In this document: positions 7,526 to 8,817 of the stretch, piece by piece
How positions within the stretch are numbered: the first letter of the stretch is position 1
Layout: each line of letters starts with the position of its first letter
NCBI GenBank assembly: GCA_002877875.1
Contig: PNIE01000060.1
Span: 1-8,817 of the forward strand
Direction of reading: 5' to 3'
Source of the DNA: Caldimicrobium thiodismutans
GTDB taxonomy: Bacteria; Desulfobacterota; Thermodesulfobacteria; Thermodesulfobacteriales; Thermodesulfobacteriaceae
Length of the DNA stretch: 8,817 nucleotides
Translations under genes and position numbers: made by a program
Notes under the pieces: generated by a model
What the model was told of the DNA's origin: nothing
The model's input: only the letters and a program-made list of their open reading frames with translations
Database searches by the model: none

Positions 7526-8500
7526 TTATTTTAATCGACTAAGAAAATTTTTAAACTCACTTTGAGAAAGAATTCCCTTTCTCCCAAAATCTCTAAGACT
7601 CTTACTTGCAGAGTATAGACCAAGTTCAAGGGCTTTTTCAAGAGAGAGCCCAACAAGAAGCCCTGCTAAAACTCCAGCATTAAAGTAATCTCCTGCCCCA
7701 GTGTTATCTACTATTTCCTTCGCAGGGAAAACAGAGCTTCTTATGGAAAGATTTTGGGTTAAGGCCAAAGCTCCCCTTTTTCCCATCTTAATAAAGAGAT
7801 ACCTTATCCCACTCTCTAAAAGCTCCTCTGTAGAAAGCTCAGCTCTTTTTAACTCCTTTTCAGTAAGAAAGAGATACTTAGTTTTTTTGAGAAAAGTTGC
7901 AAGAAAGGCCTTTCCCTTTTCTGCATAAATCTCTCCTGGATCAAGGGAAATTTCTCCTTCAAAGGTTGAGATTAATTCTTTTTGAAAGGCTTCTCCTTCT
8001 TTGCTTGCAAAGGAGCTTAAGTGAAGGATAGCTCTTTGGAAAAGGGTGATTTTAAGCTTTTCCATGGAAAGATACTTTTCTGCACTTCCAGGGCTAACCA
8101 CAATGGCTCTATCCCTTTTGTCATCAAGAAGAATAAGGGCAAGGCTTGTTTGGCCTGCCTTAACTAAGTAAAGTTCCTTCAAATTAACTTTGCTAAATTC
8201 TTTAAGGATTTTATCTCCAAAGGGATCCTCTCCTAAGGCTCCGATAAATCCACAAGAAAATCCCCACGTTGCTAAGGCAAAAATAGTATTAGCTGAAGAG
8301 CCACCACCTCCTTCATAAAGAAAAAGACCTTCCTTTTGAAGTTTCTTAAGAAGCTCTAAGAAGGCCTCTCTGGGGAGGACATATTCTTCTCCAGGGAGAA
8401 ATCTCATTCCCTCAAAGGAAAACCTCTCAAGATCTTTAACTGCATAAAAAATATCCCAGTTCAAAGCTCCACACCCTAAGATTAACGGTTTTTTAAGCAT
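7526..8500 (-). CDS. PfkB/ribokinase-family sugar or nucleoside kinase
   Basis: This 324-residue protein has the ribokinase fold: GCGALNWD near the N-terminus (9-16), the PfkB signature 1 region GGGGSSANT (64-72) with IGALGEDPFGD (86-96), DPGE (187-190), TEKE (213-216), IKMGKRGA (237-244), and signature 2 DNTGAGDYFNAG (265-276). Asp271 is the expected catalytic base and the GAG before it forms the anion hole. The substrate cannot be read from this: fructose phosphates, ribose, adenosine and other nucleosides are all used in the family. The stretch between beta-strand 1 and GGGGSS (about 17-63) forms the lid and substrate pocket. It includes a long helix-like segment and is not one I recognise. 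It is the first gene of the operon. ATG 8500 lacks a ribosome binding site, and an in-frame stop (TAG, 8515-8517) lies just upstream, so no longer start is possible. Confidence 0.9.
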   Translation of the reverse strand: MLKKPLILGCGALNWDIFYAVKDLERFSFEGMRFLPGEEYVLPREAFLELLKKLQKEGLFLYEGGGGSSANTIFALATWGFSCGFIGALGEDPFGDKILKEFSKVNLKELYLVKAGQTSLALILLDDKRDRAIVVSPGSAEKYLSMEKLKITLFQRAILHLSSFASKEGEAFQKELISTFEGEISLDPGEIYAEKGKAFLATFLKKTKYLFLTEKELKRAELSTEELLESGIRYLFIKMGKRGALALTQNLSIRSSVFPAKEIVDNTGAGDYFNAGVLAGLLVGLSLEKALELGLYSASKSLRDFGRKGILSQSEFKNFLSRLK

Positions 8501-8546
8501 AGAAATTGGCCTATCTACATCCTTAGTTGTAAGTGATAAGATACCT

Positions 8547-8566
8547 CTTTTTTAAAGTTTAAAAAG
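8547..8566. repeat. AT-rich inverted repeat, possible operator
   Basis: The arms CTTTTTTAAA and TTTAAAAAG are near-perfect inverted copies around a central G. The site lies between the two divergent genes, just upstream of a weak leftward -10-like box. It could be a protein-binding site or simply a product of the A/T tracts here. Confidence 0.3.
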
Positions 8567-8580
8567 CTCAAAAAAAACGG

Positions 8581-8610
8581 TTCTTTCTTTTAAAGCTTAT
8601 GTAATATAAT
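8581..8610 (+). promoter_or_regulatory. Probable sigma-70 promoter of the rightward gene
   Basis: A perfect TATAAT is at 8605-8610. Eighteen bases upstream is a weak -35 (TTCTTT, 8581-8586). Transcription would begin near 8617, giving a leader of about 40 bases that contains AAGGAG. In such AT-rich DNA a TATAAT can occur by chance, so this is moderate evidence. Confidence 0.45.
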
Positions 8611-8624
8611 ATCAAATATTAGGA

Positions 8625-8630
8625 AAGGAG
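8625..8630 (+). promoter_or_regulatory. Shine-Dalgarno-like AAGGAG, far from the start
   Basis: AAGGAG lies 26 bases before the ATG at 8657 and 16 bases before an out-of-frame ATG at 8647. Both distances are longer than the usual 5-10 bases. It is the only good ribosome binding sequence in the region. Confidence 0.4.
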
Positions 8631-8656
8631 TTAAAATTTTTTAAGAATGACCTTCT

Positions 8657-8817
8657 ATGAAAAGATGTTTGGTTTTTGCCTATTTTAAACCTAATAGGTA
8701 CAGTTTTAACGCCCTTTTAGGGGCTGTTGAGGAAAATTTTTTTCCTGAATTAGCTCAGTGTGAGTTTTATTTTCCAAGAACTAAGGAAGCCCTGTTGAGT
8801 TTGATAAAGGAGTTTTC
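8657..8817 (+). CDS. N-terminus of a putative B12-binding radical SAM protein (partial)
   Basis: An open frame from ATG 8657 runs off the right edge, giving 53 residues that start MKRCLVFAYFKPNRYSFN. The pattern is strand (CLVFAYF), conserved-looking KPNRYSFNALLGAVEEN, strand (CEFYF), then helix (TKEALLSLIKEF). This is what the start of a Rossmann-like cobalamin-binding domain looks like. The KxNRYSFNALLGALE-like segment recalls the MJ_1487 family of B12-binding/radical SAM proteins, from memory and not from a search. The catalytic CxxxCxxC motif would lie beyond the window, so it cannot be checked. An in-frame stop (TGA, 8648-8650) rules out a longer start. The gene is transcribed away from the kinase operon, probably from the TATAAT at 8605. 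Confidence 0.55.
   Translation, partial: MKRCLVFAYFKPNRYSFNALLGAVEENFFPELAQCEFYFPRTKEALLSLIKEF

Larger units (their letters stand above)
8501..8656. other. Divergent intergenic region
   Basis: This 156-base AT-rich stretch lies between the first gene of the leftward operon and the rightward partial gene, and must hold the main operon promoter. On the minus strand a TATCTT (8538-8543) could be a -10 box, but the best -35-like hexamer (TTGAGC, 8566-8571) is 22 bases away, too far, so I do not call the leftward promoter with confidence. There is no coding frame of note and no obvious riboswitch. Confidence 0.6.

Noticed and set aside
820..8370. Many copies of AAGGCC/GGCCTT scattered through the genes
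   Set aside because: They fall on common codon pairs (Lys, Glu or Arg codons followed by GCC, or their reverse) and have no regular spacing or extended consensus, so codon preference explains them better than an uptake or repeat signal.

Overview
The window looks like ordinary, gene-dense chromosome from a thermophilic, diderm (LPS-making), anaerobic-type bacterium. The proteins are rich in Lys, Glu and Ile, the DNA is AT-rich, genes are packed almost without gaps, and an lpxD gene implies an outer membrane with lipid A. The combination of an iron-sulfur type PurF, a UbiD-family decarboxylase, TldD and a bacterial-type ProRS would suit the Thermodesulfobacteria (Thermodesulfobacterium/Caldimicrobium relatives). 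That assignment is inferred from general protein character, not from a search.

Layout. Bases 1-45 hold the last 14 codons of a rightward gene whose body lies outside the window. Bases 65-8500 are one leftward (minus-strand) run of seven complete genes. In transcription order they are a PfkB-family sugar/nucleoside kinase, tldD, purF, ubiD, a YfcE/MJ0936-type metallophosphoesterase, proS and lpxD. Gaps are 6, 12, 8, 30 and 21 bases, and proS and lpxD overlap. Several ribosome binding sites sit on or beside the upstream stop codon. The run is therefore very probably one operon with coupled translation. Bases 8501-8656 are an AT-rich divergent intergenic region with a good TATAAT box facing right. 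From 8657 a rightward gene begins and runs off the end; its 53 visible residues resemble the N-terminus of the MJ_1487-type B12-binding radical SAM proteins.

How the genes fit together. The operon mixes housekeeping jobs rather than forming one pathway: first step of purine synthesis (purF), a prenylated-FMN decarboxylation probably in quinone synthesis (ubiD), proline tRNA charging (proS), lipid A acylation (lpxD), peptide/modifier proteolysis (tldD), a kinase of unknown substrate and a small phosphodiesterase. Such mixed growth-related operons are common in compact thermophile genomes.

I found no mobile element, CRISPR array, RNA gene, broken gene or convincing new system. The points most worth a second look are the LpxD that lacks the second active-site histidine known from E. 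coli, the displaced ribosome binding site and nested short frame in front of the right-hand partial gene, and the unassigned substrate of the kinase.
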